Assembly: GCA_963648205.1 (NCBI GenBank)
Contig: CAVJCT010000004.1
Span: forward strand, 1 to 30,211
Origin: UBA1181 sp963648205
GTDB taxonomy: Bacteria; Bacteroidota; Bacteroidia; Bacteroidales; Paludibacteraceae
Direction of reading: 5' to 3'
Length of the DNA stretch: 30,211 nt
Every line of letters begins with the position of its first letter. Positions within the stretch are counted from its first letter, which is position 1. A program made the translations under genes and the position numbers. The notes beneath the pieces were generated by a model. The model searched no databases. It saw only the letters and a list, made by a program, of their open reading frames with translations, and was not told the DNA's origin. Shown piece after piece: positions 16,303 through 23,070 of this stretch.

Positions 16303-18852
16303 ATGGAGAATCAAGATCAAGATAGAATAATCAAGGTTGATATAGACGAAGAGATGCGGTCGTCGTACATCGACTATTCAATGTCGGTGATTGTGTCTCG
16401 AGCCTTGCCTGATGTGCGGGACGGATTCAAGCCGGTGCATCGTCGTGTGTTGTTTGGAATGAATGAGTTGGGACTGTCATATAGCGGTCCGACAAAGAAA
16501 TCGGCGAGAATCGTTGGTGAGGTTTTAGGAAAATATCACCCACACGGAGATTCTTCTGTGTATGGCACGTTGGTTCGTTTGGCTCAGGATTGGGTGTTGC
16601 GCTACCCTTTGGTGTTTGGCCAGGGTAACTTCGGTTCAGTTGATGGTGACTCAGCCGCTGCAATGCGTTACACGGAGGCAAAACTGAGTCGTATCGCAGA
16701 GGATGTGATGGCAGACTTGGGCAAAGACACGGTCGATTTTCAAGATAACTTCGACGGTGAACACCAAGAGCCTACCGTGATGCCTACGAAGATACCGCAA
16801 TTGCTCGTCAATGGTTCGTCTGGTATCGCTGTTGGTATGGCTACCAATATGGCTCCTCACAATCTTTGTGATGCTGTGGACGCCATCGTTGCGTATGTCG
16901 AAAACAGAGATATCGATATCGAAGACCTTATTAAACTAATAAAAGCACCTGATTTCCCAACGGGTGGTATCATCTTCGGATATTCTGGCGTTCGCGAGGC
17001 TTACCTTACGGGTCGTGGAAAAATCGTTATCCGCGCGAAGTGTGAAATTGAGTCGACCGACACTCACGATAAAATTGTCATTCGCGAGTTGCCTTATCAA
17101 GTCAACCGAAGCGAATTGATTACTGCTATCGCCGAGATGGTAACGAACAAGCGTATCGAAGGCATTTCAAACGTCAATGATGAGTCGGATGCTGAAGGTA
17201 TGCGTGTCGTAATCGACTTGAAACGAGAGGCTAATAGTCAGGTTGTCTTAAATAAACTTTATAAATACACTGCGTTGCAGTCTTCTTTCAGTGTCAATAA
17301 TATTGCGTTGGTTCATGGCCGACCAAAATTGTTGAATTTGAAAGAACTCATCTCTGAGTTCGTAGAGCATCGTATGGAGGTGGTTATCCGCCGTACGAAA
17401 TATGAATTACACGAGGCTGAGAAACGTGCGCATATCTTAGAGGCATTGATCATCGCAGTCGACAATATTGACGAGGTGATTCGTATCATCCGTGCATCTA
17501 AGACAGCTCAAGAGGCTCGCGAACGTTTGATGGAACGTTTCAGTTTCGACTTGGAGCAAGCAACTGCGATTGTCGAGATGCGTCTCCGTCAGTTGACTGG
17601 CTTGGCTATCGAGGATCTTCGTAAGGAATATGCAGACTTGATGGCGTTGATCGAACACTTGAAGGCAATCTTGGCAAGTGAGGATTTGAGAAACGAAATC
17701 ATCAAGAACGAGATGCTCGAGGTGAAAGAGAAATATGGAGACGACAGACGTACGGAAATCAAATTCTCTGCTGAGGAGTTCAATCCAGAGGACTTCTATT
17801 CAGACGATGAGATGGTGTTGACGGTCTCTCATTTAGGCTATGTGAAACGTACTCCGCTCACTGAGTTTAAAGCACAGGCGAGAGGTGGCGTTGGTGCGAA
17901 AGGAAGCGCTGCCCGTGATGCCGACTTTATCGAATACATCTATTCAGCCTCTATGCATGACACGCTCATGTTCTTCACGCAGAAAGGACGTTGCTACTGG
18001 CAGAAAGTGTACGACATTCCAGAAGGTGCGAAGAATGCAAAAGGTCGTGCCATTCAGAACCTTTTGAGCATTGATGCGGATGATAAGATCAACGCTTTGA
18101 TTTGTGTCAAGACGTTGAACGATGAAGAGTTTAATAAAACACATAATATTGTATTCTGTACCAAGAACGGTGTCATCAAGAAGACCTCTTTGGAGGCATA
18201 TTCTCGTCCACGTCAGAATGGTGTCAATGCAATTGTGATTCGCGAGGATGATAGAGTGATCGATGTATGTTTGACGGATGGAAAATCTGAAATTGTCATT
18301 GCCAACAAACACGGACGCGCAATCCGCTTCAGTGAGGAGAAGGTTCGTTCAATGGGACGTGTCTCAACGGGTGTGAAAGCGATGACTTTGGATGGAGACG
18401 ATGATGAAGTAATCGGAATGATTGTAGTTGAGGATCCACAGAAGGAGACGGTTATGGTCGTTTCAGATCAAGGATATGGAAAACGTACCGACATAGAAGA
18501 CTACCGCGTAACCAACCGTGGAGGTAAGGGTGTCAAGACGTTGAATATCACAGATAAGACCGGATTGTTGATTGCGATAAAGAATGTAACCGATGAAGAT
18601 GATTTGATGATCATCAACAAGTCGGGTATCACGATTCGTTTGAATGTCTCGGATGTTCGTGTGATGGGACGTGCGACGCAAGGAGTCAAGTTGATCAATT
18701 TGACGAAGAAGAATGATCAGATTGCCTCTGTATGTCGTGTGCCTCACGAGGATGAAGAGGAGACTGTAGAAGAGGAAGCAGAGAATGTTGATGGTGCAAC
18801 AGAAGACACTTCAAGCGATGCTTCAGCAGTTGAAAATCCAACAGAAGAGTAA
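16303..18852 (+). CDS. gyrA: DNA gyrase subunit A
   Basis: An 849-aa gyrase A subunit that cuts and reseals DNA while GyrB drives negative supercoiling with ATP. Seen: SSYIDYSMSVIVSRALPDVR (20-39), the quinolone-pocket region HPHGDSSVYG (79-88), the catalytic Tyr in AMRYTEAKL (Y123), a coiled-coil with the ARERLMERF block, and the beta-pinwheel C-terminal domain with QARGGVG in the GyrA-box position. GyrA box and TEAKL place it with gyrase rather than topo IV, though the box is not the canonical QRRGGKG. Serine is kept at the E. coli S83 position (S84), while the D87 position is Gly (G88). The last 35 residues are a strongly acidic tail. A TPR protein follows 30 bp downstream. Confidence 0.95.
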   Translation: MENQDQDRIIKVDIDEEMRSSYIDYSMSVIVSRALPDVRDGFKPVHRRVLFGMNELGLSYSGPTKKSARIVGEVLGKYHPHGDSSVYGTLVRLAQDWVLRYPLVFGQGNFGSVDGDSAAAMRYTEAKLSRIAEDVMADLGKDTVDFQDNFDGEHQEPTVMPTKIPQLLVNGSSGIAVGMATNMAPHNLCDAVDAIVAYVENRDIDIEDLIKLIKAPDFPTGGIIFGYSGVREAYLTGRGKIVIRAKCEIESTDTHDKIVIRELPYQVNRSELITAIAEMVTNKRIEGISNVNDESDAEGMRVVIDLKREANSQVVLNKLYKYTALQSSFSVNNIALVHGRPKLLNLKELISEFVEHRMEVVIRRTKYELHEAEKRAHILEALIIAVDNIDEVIRIIRASKTAQEARERLMERFSFDLEQATAIVEMRLRQLTGLAIEDLRKEYADLMALIEHLKAILASEDLRNEIIKNEMLEVKEKYGDDRRTEIKFSAEEFNPEDFYSDDEMVLTVSHLGYVKRTPLTEFKAQARGGVGAKGSAARDADFIEYIYSASMHDTLMFFTQKGRCYWQKVYDIPEGAKNAKGRAIQNLLSIDADDKINALICVKTLNDEEFNKTHNIVFCTKNGVIKKTSLEAYSRPRQNGVNAIVIREDDRVIDVCLTDGKSEIVIANKHGRAIRFSEEKVRSMGRVSTGVKAMTLDGDDDEVIGMIVVEDPQKETVMVVSDQGYGKRTDIEDYRVTNRGGKGVKTLNITDKTGLLIAIKNVTDEDDLMIINKSGITIRLNVSDVRVMGRATQGVKLINLTKKNDQIASVCRVPHEDEEETVEEEAENVDGATEDTSSDASAVENPTEE

Positions 18853-18882
18853 AAAAGTACATAAACAAATAAGGAAATAAAA

Positions 18883-20100
18883 ATGAAGAAAATTGCATTT
18901 ACGGTGTGTGCGTTGGCGTTTGCAACATTCGGCTTCGCACAAAAGAAAAATGTAAGTGGTGCAGAGGGCAAGTTGTATGAGCCAATGGATTTGGCTGGTG
19001 CTCGTACGATGATTGAGGCTGCCATGACAAATCCTGAAACAGCCAACGATGCTAAGACTTATTGGATCGCTGGTGAGGTTTACTACAAGACTTTCGAGTC
19101 TCAGGATATGAACCGCCAGTTGAACAAGGAGTACAGCCAAGCAACTATCGACGAGTGTTTGACAAAGGCTATCGACGCTTACAAGAAGTGCTACGAGTTG
19201 GAGTTGATTCCAGATGCAAAGGGTAAGGTAAAGCAAAAGTACTCTAAGCAAATCCCTACAAAGGTTGAGGCTGATGCTAAATACTTGATCAACGCTGGTT
19301 TGGCTAACTACAACGAGAAGAACTATGCTCAAGCTGTTGCTGATTGGACAAAGTACATTGAAGTAGCAGACTACGCTTTCATGGCTAAGGCTAATATGAA
19401 GGCTGATTCTCTCTACACTGATATTAAGTACTATACTGTGAACGCTGCAACATCAGCAAAAGACAACAAGACTGCTATCAAGTATATGGAGCAGTTGAAG
19501 AAAGAGCCAAAGTACTCTCAGCAGATGTACGAGTGGTTGTACAGCACATACAAAGAGGAAGGTAACGATGCTAAAGTCGCTTCAACTTTGAAAGAGGCTG
19601 TAGACAAGTACCCAACCAACTCTTACTTCATCGGTTCATTGATCAACTACTACTTGGATAACAAGAAGGATGCAGAGGCTATCGCATACGTTGACCAAGC
19701 CATTGCAAAAGATCCTAAGAACGCTCAGTACTACGTCATCAAGGCGCAACTTTACGTTCGTCAGGAGAATTTTGACCAAGCTATCGCAACTTCAAAACAA
19801 GCTTTGAATGTTGAGGCAAACAACTTCAACGCAAACTTCTTCTGCGGATTCTCATACGTTAAGAAGGCAGAGGCTGCATTGGACAAGGCAAGTAGTATCA
19901 AGGACAACAAGAAGTACAATGCAGCTAAGACTGCAGCTACTGAAATCTTCAAAGAGGCAATCCCTTACTTGGAGAAGGCACGTCAGATTGATGCTAAAGA
20001 TGCCAACAACTTGAACCTCTTGAAGACTTGCTACTACCGTGTTAACAACGGAGAGAAGTACAGCCAGATTGACAAAGAGTTGAAAAGTCTCAGCAAATAA
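18883..20100 (+). CDS. Secreted tetratricopeptide-repeat protein
   Basis: A 405-aa protein with a clear signal peptide (MKKIAFTVCALAFATFGFA, cut about residue 19) followed by helical TPR units. Recognisable repeats include YLINAGLANYNEKNYAQAVADWTKY-type and YYVIKAQLYVRQENFDQAIATSKQAL-type blocks around residues 143-170 and 285-315. Such proteins act as periplasmic scaffolds for protein complexes, but I cannot name a partner. Codons are strongly biased to AAG, AAC, GCT and GTT compared with its neighbours, which suggests high expression. It starts 30 bp after gyrA with AAGGAAATAAAA before the ATG, so it could be read from the gyrA promoter, and it ends at the terminator at 20142-20176. Confidence 0.85.
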   Translation: MKKIAFTVCALAFATFGFAQKKNVSGAEGKLYEPMDLAGARTMIEAAMTNPETANDAKTYWIAGEVYYKTFESQDMNRQLNKEYSQATIDECLTKAIDAYKKCYELELIPDAKGKVKQKYSKQIPTKVEADAKYLINAGLANYNEKNYAQAVADWTKYIEVADYAFMAKANMKADSLYTDIKYYTVNAATSAKDNKTAIKYMEQLKKEPKYSQQMYEWLYSTYKEEGNDAKVASTLKEAVDKYPTNSYFIGSLINYYLDNKKDAEAIAYVDQAIAKDPKNAQYYVIKAQLYVRQENFDQAIATSKQALNVEANNFNANFFCGFSYVKKAEAALDKASSIKDNKKYNAAKTAATEIFKEAIPYLEKARQIDAKDANNLNLLKTCYYRVNNGEKYSQIDKELKSLSK

Positions 20101-20141
20101 TCTTTAAAGAAATCTTTGAAGAATCGTTAATTGTCATAATT

Positions 20142-20176
20142 AAAAAGGCTCGGCATTGACGTGTCGGGCCTTTTTT
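20142..20176 (+). terminator. Intrinsic terminator after the TPR gene
   Basis: AAAAAGGCTCGGCA pairs with TGTCGGGCCTTTTT around a short loop, then T6. The two non-Watson-Crick pairs are U-G and G-U wobbles on plus-strand RNA, fitting rightward transcription. The T-tract leads directly into TTTG of the next promoter. Confidence 0.88.
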
Positions 20177-20207
20177 GTGTAAGTATCAGAAAGAAAGGCT
20201 ATATTTG
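20174..20207 (+). promoter_or_regulatory. Promoter of the ATPase-DUF4435 pair (TTTG-N22-TATATTTG)
   Basis: TATATTTG (20200-20207) is a full -7 match. TTTG at 20174-20177, at the end of the upstream terminator's T-tract, is 22 bp upstream, one longer than the usual maximum. Transcription would start near 20213, on the first base of the palindromic repeat. Confidence 0.65.
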
Positions 20208-20212
20208 TAGAT

Positions 20213-20245
20213 GCGAAATGGCTGTTTCGGAAATGACTGTTTCGC
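20213..20245 (+). repeat. GAAA-N6-TTTC tandem palindrome in the leader of the ATPase-DUF4435 operon
   Basis: Two adjacent 15-bp copies, 20215-20229 and 20230-20244, differ by one base (GAAATGRCTGTTTCG). Each copy is itself an inverted repeat GAAA-N6-TTTC, and the whole block begins GCGAAA and ends TTTCGC, so it is symmetric at two levels. It sits at the predicted start of the transcript. It could be a repressor operator or an RNA hairpin. Confidence 0.75.
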
Positions 20246-20278
20246 AAGTTGTCGAAGATTGTGAAAAGTGGAGTTAAA

Positions 20279-20983
20279 ATGAAGGTGTCAGATATAAATA
20301 TTGATATTTGGAATAAACGCAAAGTGGTATTCCATGCTTATAGTGATGTCAATATCATTATGGGAGTTAATGGAAGTGGCAAAACGACATTTTTGAACAA
20401 TCTTTATCAGTCATTGACCTCAGAAAAGAAGAGCGAGGATATTATCTACCTTAGGTCTGTCGACAATATTTCTATGAGAGACAAGCGAAAGACGGCGACT
20501 GCATTGGCTCAAGAATTGGAATATTACATATATGATATGAAGACGGGGCCGTCGTTGATGAGTCTTCGAATGTCTGTAATTGATAGTGAATCAGAAGTTC
20601 AGACTTTATTGAAGAATCGTATTTTAGCATTCCAAAATGCTGTAAATAGTCTCTTTTCTTTGACTCATAAACGTATTGAATTAGAAGGAAGTAAATTTTT
20701 AATTGTTACAGACGAAGGTGTGCTTCCAGTTAGTGCGCTCTCTTCTGGCGAAATGCAGGTTTTGTTGATATTGCTCAGAGTTTTTCTTCTATGTGGACGA
20801 GAGGCAGTGGTGTTGATAGATGAGCCGGAAAACTCTTTAGATATTGATTGGCAGTTTGACCTTATTAATATTCTTGTTGGACTTAATTCGAAAGTTCAGT
20901 ATTTTATCACAACCCATTCTCCTGCTCTTTTTGGCGATGGTTGGGGAGATAGAGTATTGTATATGGAAAAGATTACAAGATAG
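20279..20983 (+). CDS. ABC-type AAA ATPase, AriA-like partner of DUF4435
   Basis: A 234-aa single-domain ATPase of the ABC/AAA_15-AAA_21 type. Seen: Walker A GVNGSGKTT (29-37), ABC signature LSSGEMQ (154-160), Walker B VVLIDEPE (177-184) with D-loop SLD, and switch His in TTHSP (H213). There is no membrane part, so it is not a transporter. The start is set at ATG 20279, since a TTG start at 20249 would only add ten residues without similarity and cut into the leader. A DUF4435 gene follows 5 bp after its stop. ATPase plus DUF4435 is the composition of PARIS, where AriA holds AriB inactive until a phage trigger such as Ocr is sensed. This protein has only a short insertion between Walker A and signature, so it looks like a minimal version. 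Confidence 0.85.
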   Translation: MKVSDINIDIWNKRKVVFHAYSDVNIIMGVNGSGKTTFLNNLYQSLTSEKKSEDIIYLRSVDNISMRDKRKTATALAQELEYYIYDMKTGPSLMSLRMSVIDSESEVQTLLKNRILAFQNAVNSLFSLTHKRIELEGSKFLIVTDEGVLPVSALSSGEMQVLLILLRVFLLCGREAVVLIDEPENSLDIDWQFDLINILVGLNSKVQYFITTHSPALFGDGWGDRVLYMEKITR

Positions 20984-20988
20984 AAATT

Positions 20989-21828
20989 ATGGATTGGATA
21001 AAAAAACAAGCCAAATTGTATCGTAATCTTGCTCTTATGGATAGGTATTTGGCTGTTGTTCACTTAGAGGATAAAGAAGATGAATCATTTTGGAACGAGC
21101 AACTTCAACATGTTCGGGAAGGACGTTATCGTTATTTGTACTACAGTAAAAATAATGATGGCAATGACACTCGTGGCTGTGAACAGTGTCTTAGATTTAG
21201 ACCCTATTTATCCGAACGCTTTTTTATATGCATAGATAGTGATTTGCGTTTGTTGAAATCAGAAGCAGGTCTTACTGCTGAAAACCATATTGCACAGACA
21301 TATACCTATTCTTGGGAAAATCATCAGTGTGAGGCGACTCATCTCTGTAAAAGAATAAATTCGAAACTTGGTTCGAGTGATTTCGATTTTGAATCTTTTA
21401 TGACTTTATTCTCAAAAATTGTGTATAAACCTTTGCTATACCTTGTGTATTATAGCAGAGATAGCAAATTAAACAGTCTTTGGAATGTTTCTAAATTCAA
21501 TGCTTGCATACCTTTGCAACCAAATCGAAACGATTTGAAAGATAATGGAAGACTGTACTTGGATGAGGTTAAACGGCGATTTGATGAGGCTTTGAAGGGA
21601 TTGAAAGAAAAGCCTGATGAGGTAGGGGGGCTTACAGAAAGCAATGCTTATTTGCATATTCAAGGACATCAGTTGTTTAAGTTGGTTTTACATATTGGAA
21701 CTTTGTTGTGTAAAGATAAAAATGTTGCTTTTAGAACGGATGTTCTTGAAAATGGAGTGAACACAGAAGGTTATGCTGAAATAGATTTTTTGCAAAAGGA
21801 TTTGGAAAAAATTTTGAAAAATGTGTAG
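20989..21828 (+). CDS. DUF4435 protein, AriB-like TOPRIM effector
   Basis: A 279-aa protein of the DUF4435 family, which has a TOPRIM nuclease fold. Seen: the first acidic TOPRIM position in VVHLEDKEDESFW (E27, with D31), and the DxD motif in FICIDSDLRLL (D83, D85), followed by the family-typical QTYTYSWENHQC (103-114) and, later, YLHIQGHQLF. In E. coli PARIS the AriB protein is released by AriA and cleaves host tRNA-Lys, stopping phage growth. All acidic TOPRIM residues I would expect are present here, so it is probably active. Whether tRNA is the target here is inference. It is translationally close to the ATPase (5 bp) and is more AT-rich than the flanking housekeeping genes. No terminator is evident after it. 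Confidence 0.83.
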   Translation: MDWIKKQAKLYRNLALMDRYLAVVHLEDKEDESFWNEQLQHVREGRYRYLYYSKNNDGNDTRGCEQCLRFRPYLSERFFICIDSDLRLLKSEAGLTAENHIAQTYTYSWENHQCEATHLCKRINSKLGSSDFDFESFMTLFSKIVYKPLLYLVYYSRDSKLNSLWNVSKFNACIPLQPNRNDLKDNGRLYLDEVKRRFDEALKGLKEKPDEVGGLTESNAYLHIQGHQLFKLVLHIGTLLCKDKNVAFRTDVLENGVNTEGYAEIDFLQKDLEKILKNV

Positions 21829-21924
21829 TGCTTGATATGTTGAAAAAATATAAGAAGAACACTTTGTTTTACCTGTATGATATTAAATAATTACCATTTT
21901 TCTTGCTTACCTTAATTTTTTTTG

Positions 21925-21959
21925 CGAAACTTGTAAACATATTGTGATGTAGTGTTTCG
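21925..21959. repeat. CGAAAC...GTTTCG inverted repeat before the glycosyltransferase gene
   Basis: CGAAAC (21925-21930) and GTTTCG (21954-21959) form 6-bp arms 23 bp apart, 18 bp before the glycosyltransferase ATG. The arms resemble the GCGAAA/TTTCGC ends of the repeat at 20213-20245. Too weak alone to be called a functional site. Confidence 0.35.
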
Positions 21960-21976
21960 TTTATTGTTTTTTGAGT

Positions 21977-22786
21977 ATGAAAGTTACCGTTGTTGTTATT
22001 GGATATAACTCGTGGCACTATCTTCAGAAGAACTTAGCGTCGTTGGATTTTCTCTCGGGAAATCAAGAAGCTGCTATCTTGTATGTGGACAATGCTTCTA
22101 CTGATGATACGAGAAGTGGTATTATGCACTCGTATCCGAATGTGAAAATGATTTCGTGCGGTGTGAATCGTGGTGTTTCTGCTGCTCGAAATATTGGAAT
22201 GGTCAATAGTGCGAGTGAATATCTTTGGTTCTTGGATAGCGACACGGAGGTCAATGAAGAGGCTTTCCACGCCATGCTCAACTATATGGAGACTCATGAG
22301 GATGTGGGCATTTGCAGTTGCCGTTTGATTGGTGGAGATGGCGAAACACAGGCAAGTTGCAAACATTTTCCTACCAAATGGGGAGTCATCAAGAGCGGTA
22401 TTCACAATATTATGAAACGTTTCGGTTGGACTGTCTTCCCGAACGCTTATAGTGAGACAGTTTATAAGGTGGAAGGCACAGAACCAATGGACGTGGATTT
22501 TGTTATCGGCGCTTGTATGCTGGTGCGTAGAAAGGCTCAAAACAAGGTTGGCTTCTTTGATGAGCGAATCTTCTTTGGTCCAGAGGACGCAGATTATTGC
22601 CGCCGAATGCGCAAGAAAGGCTATAAGGTTATTTGCCTGCCTGATGTTTCAATCATTCACGACTATCAGAGAACTATCACGAAAAAATTCTTCTCTCGTC
22701 AGACGCTTCGCCAAATCAATGGTTTGAGATATTATTTTGGCAAGGTGATGCGGGAGAAAATTCAAGACCATAAGAATCGAAAATAA
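21977..22786 (+). CDS. Family 2 glycosyltransferase
   Basis: A 269-aa GT-A fold inverting glycosyltransferase (GT2) that transfers a sugar from a nucleotide donor, typically in cell-surface polysaccharide synthesis. Seen: VTVVVIGYNSW (3-13), the nucleotide-binding VDNASTDDT (37-45), NRGVSAARNIG (64-74), and the metal-binding DSD of WFLDSDTEV (87-89). Later comes DVDFVIGACMLVRR and FFDERIFFGPEDADYCRRMR, the acceptor-side and ED catalytic-base region of rhamnosyltransferase-like GT2 enzymes. No transmembrane segment, so it works at the inner face of the membrane. I choose ATG 21977, since the TTG six bases earlier adds only two residues. No other polysaccharide gene is near; the sugar specificity is unknown. 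It ends at the terminator at 22806-22833. Confidence 0.93.
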   Translation: MKVTVVVIGYNSWHYLQKNLASLDFLSGNQEAAILYVDNASTDDTRSGIMHSYPNVKMISCGVNRGVSAARNIGMVNSASEYLWFLDSDTEVNEEAFHAMLNYMETHEDVGICSCRLIGGDGETQASCKHFPTKWGVIKSGIHNIMKRFGWTVFPNAYSETVYKVEGTEPMDVDFVIGACMLVRRKAQNKVGFFDERIFFGPEDADYCRRMRKKGYKVICLPDVSIIHDYQRTITKKFFSRQTLRQINGLRYYFGKVMREKIQDHKNRK

Positions 22787-22805
22787 GTCTACATAAAGAA
22801 GACAG

Positions 22806-22833
22806 AGAGGCTTTATTTAAAGTCTCTTTTTTT
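22806..22833 (+). terminator. Intrinsic terminator after the glycosyltransferase gene
   Basis: AGAGGCTTT (22806-22814) pairs with AAAGTCTCT (22819-22827) with one G-U, 4-nt loop, followed by T6 and more T-rich sequence. It overlaps the last codons of the convergent 85-aa gene. Confidence 0.75.
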
Positions 22834-23070
22834 ATTTTCTTTTCCATCGTCGTACCAGGCTTCTCGGATCCAATAGGCTACCCATGAGAAAAAACCACTG
22901 ATGAAAAAAATCCATTTGTGACCCCAAACTTCTTCCCAAGTTATTGTTTCTTTCGTACAATCCCCTTTTTGAAAAAAACAAGGGTAGAAGTATTCTATCA
23001 CCATAAAGATCACAGGAATAACTATAACACAGATGAAAAATGAAATGCGGTCTTTCTTCTCAAAAATCAT
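22813..23070 (-). CDS. Small two-helix membrane protein, coupled to topB
   Basis: An 85-aa protein that I do not recognise. Two hydrophobic segments (about residues 10-30 and 51-68) are separated by a short loop with two Cys (FYPCFFQKGDC, 28-38) and a WEEVWGHKW segment. The C-terminal tail is charged (DDGKENKKRDFK). The loop Cys pair could form a disulfide if exposed to the periplasm. Its ATG overlaps the topB stop in an ATGA arrangement (23070-23067), so its translation is probably coupled to topB. The overlap makes this a real gene despite its size. Its 3' end contains the terminator of the opposing glycosyltransferase gene. Confidence 0.65.
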   Translation of the reverse strand: MIFEKKDRISFFICVIVIPVIFMVIEYFYPCFFQKGDCTKETITWEEVWGHKWIFFISGFFSWVAYWIREAWYDDGKENKKRDFK

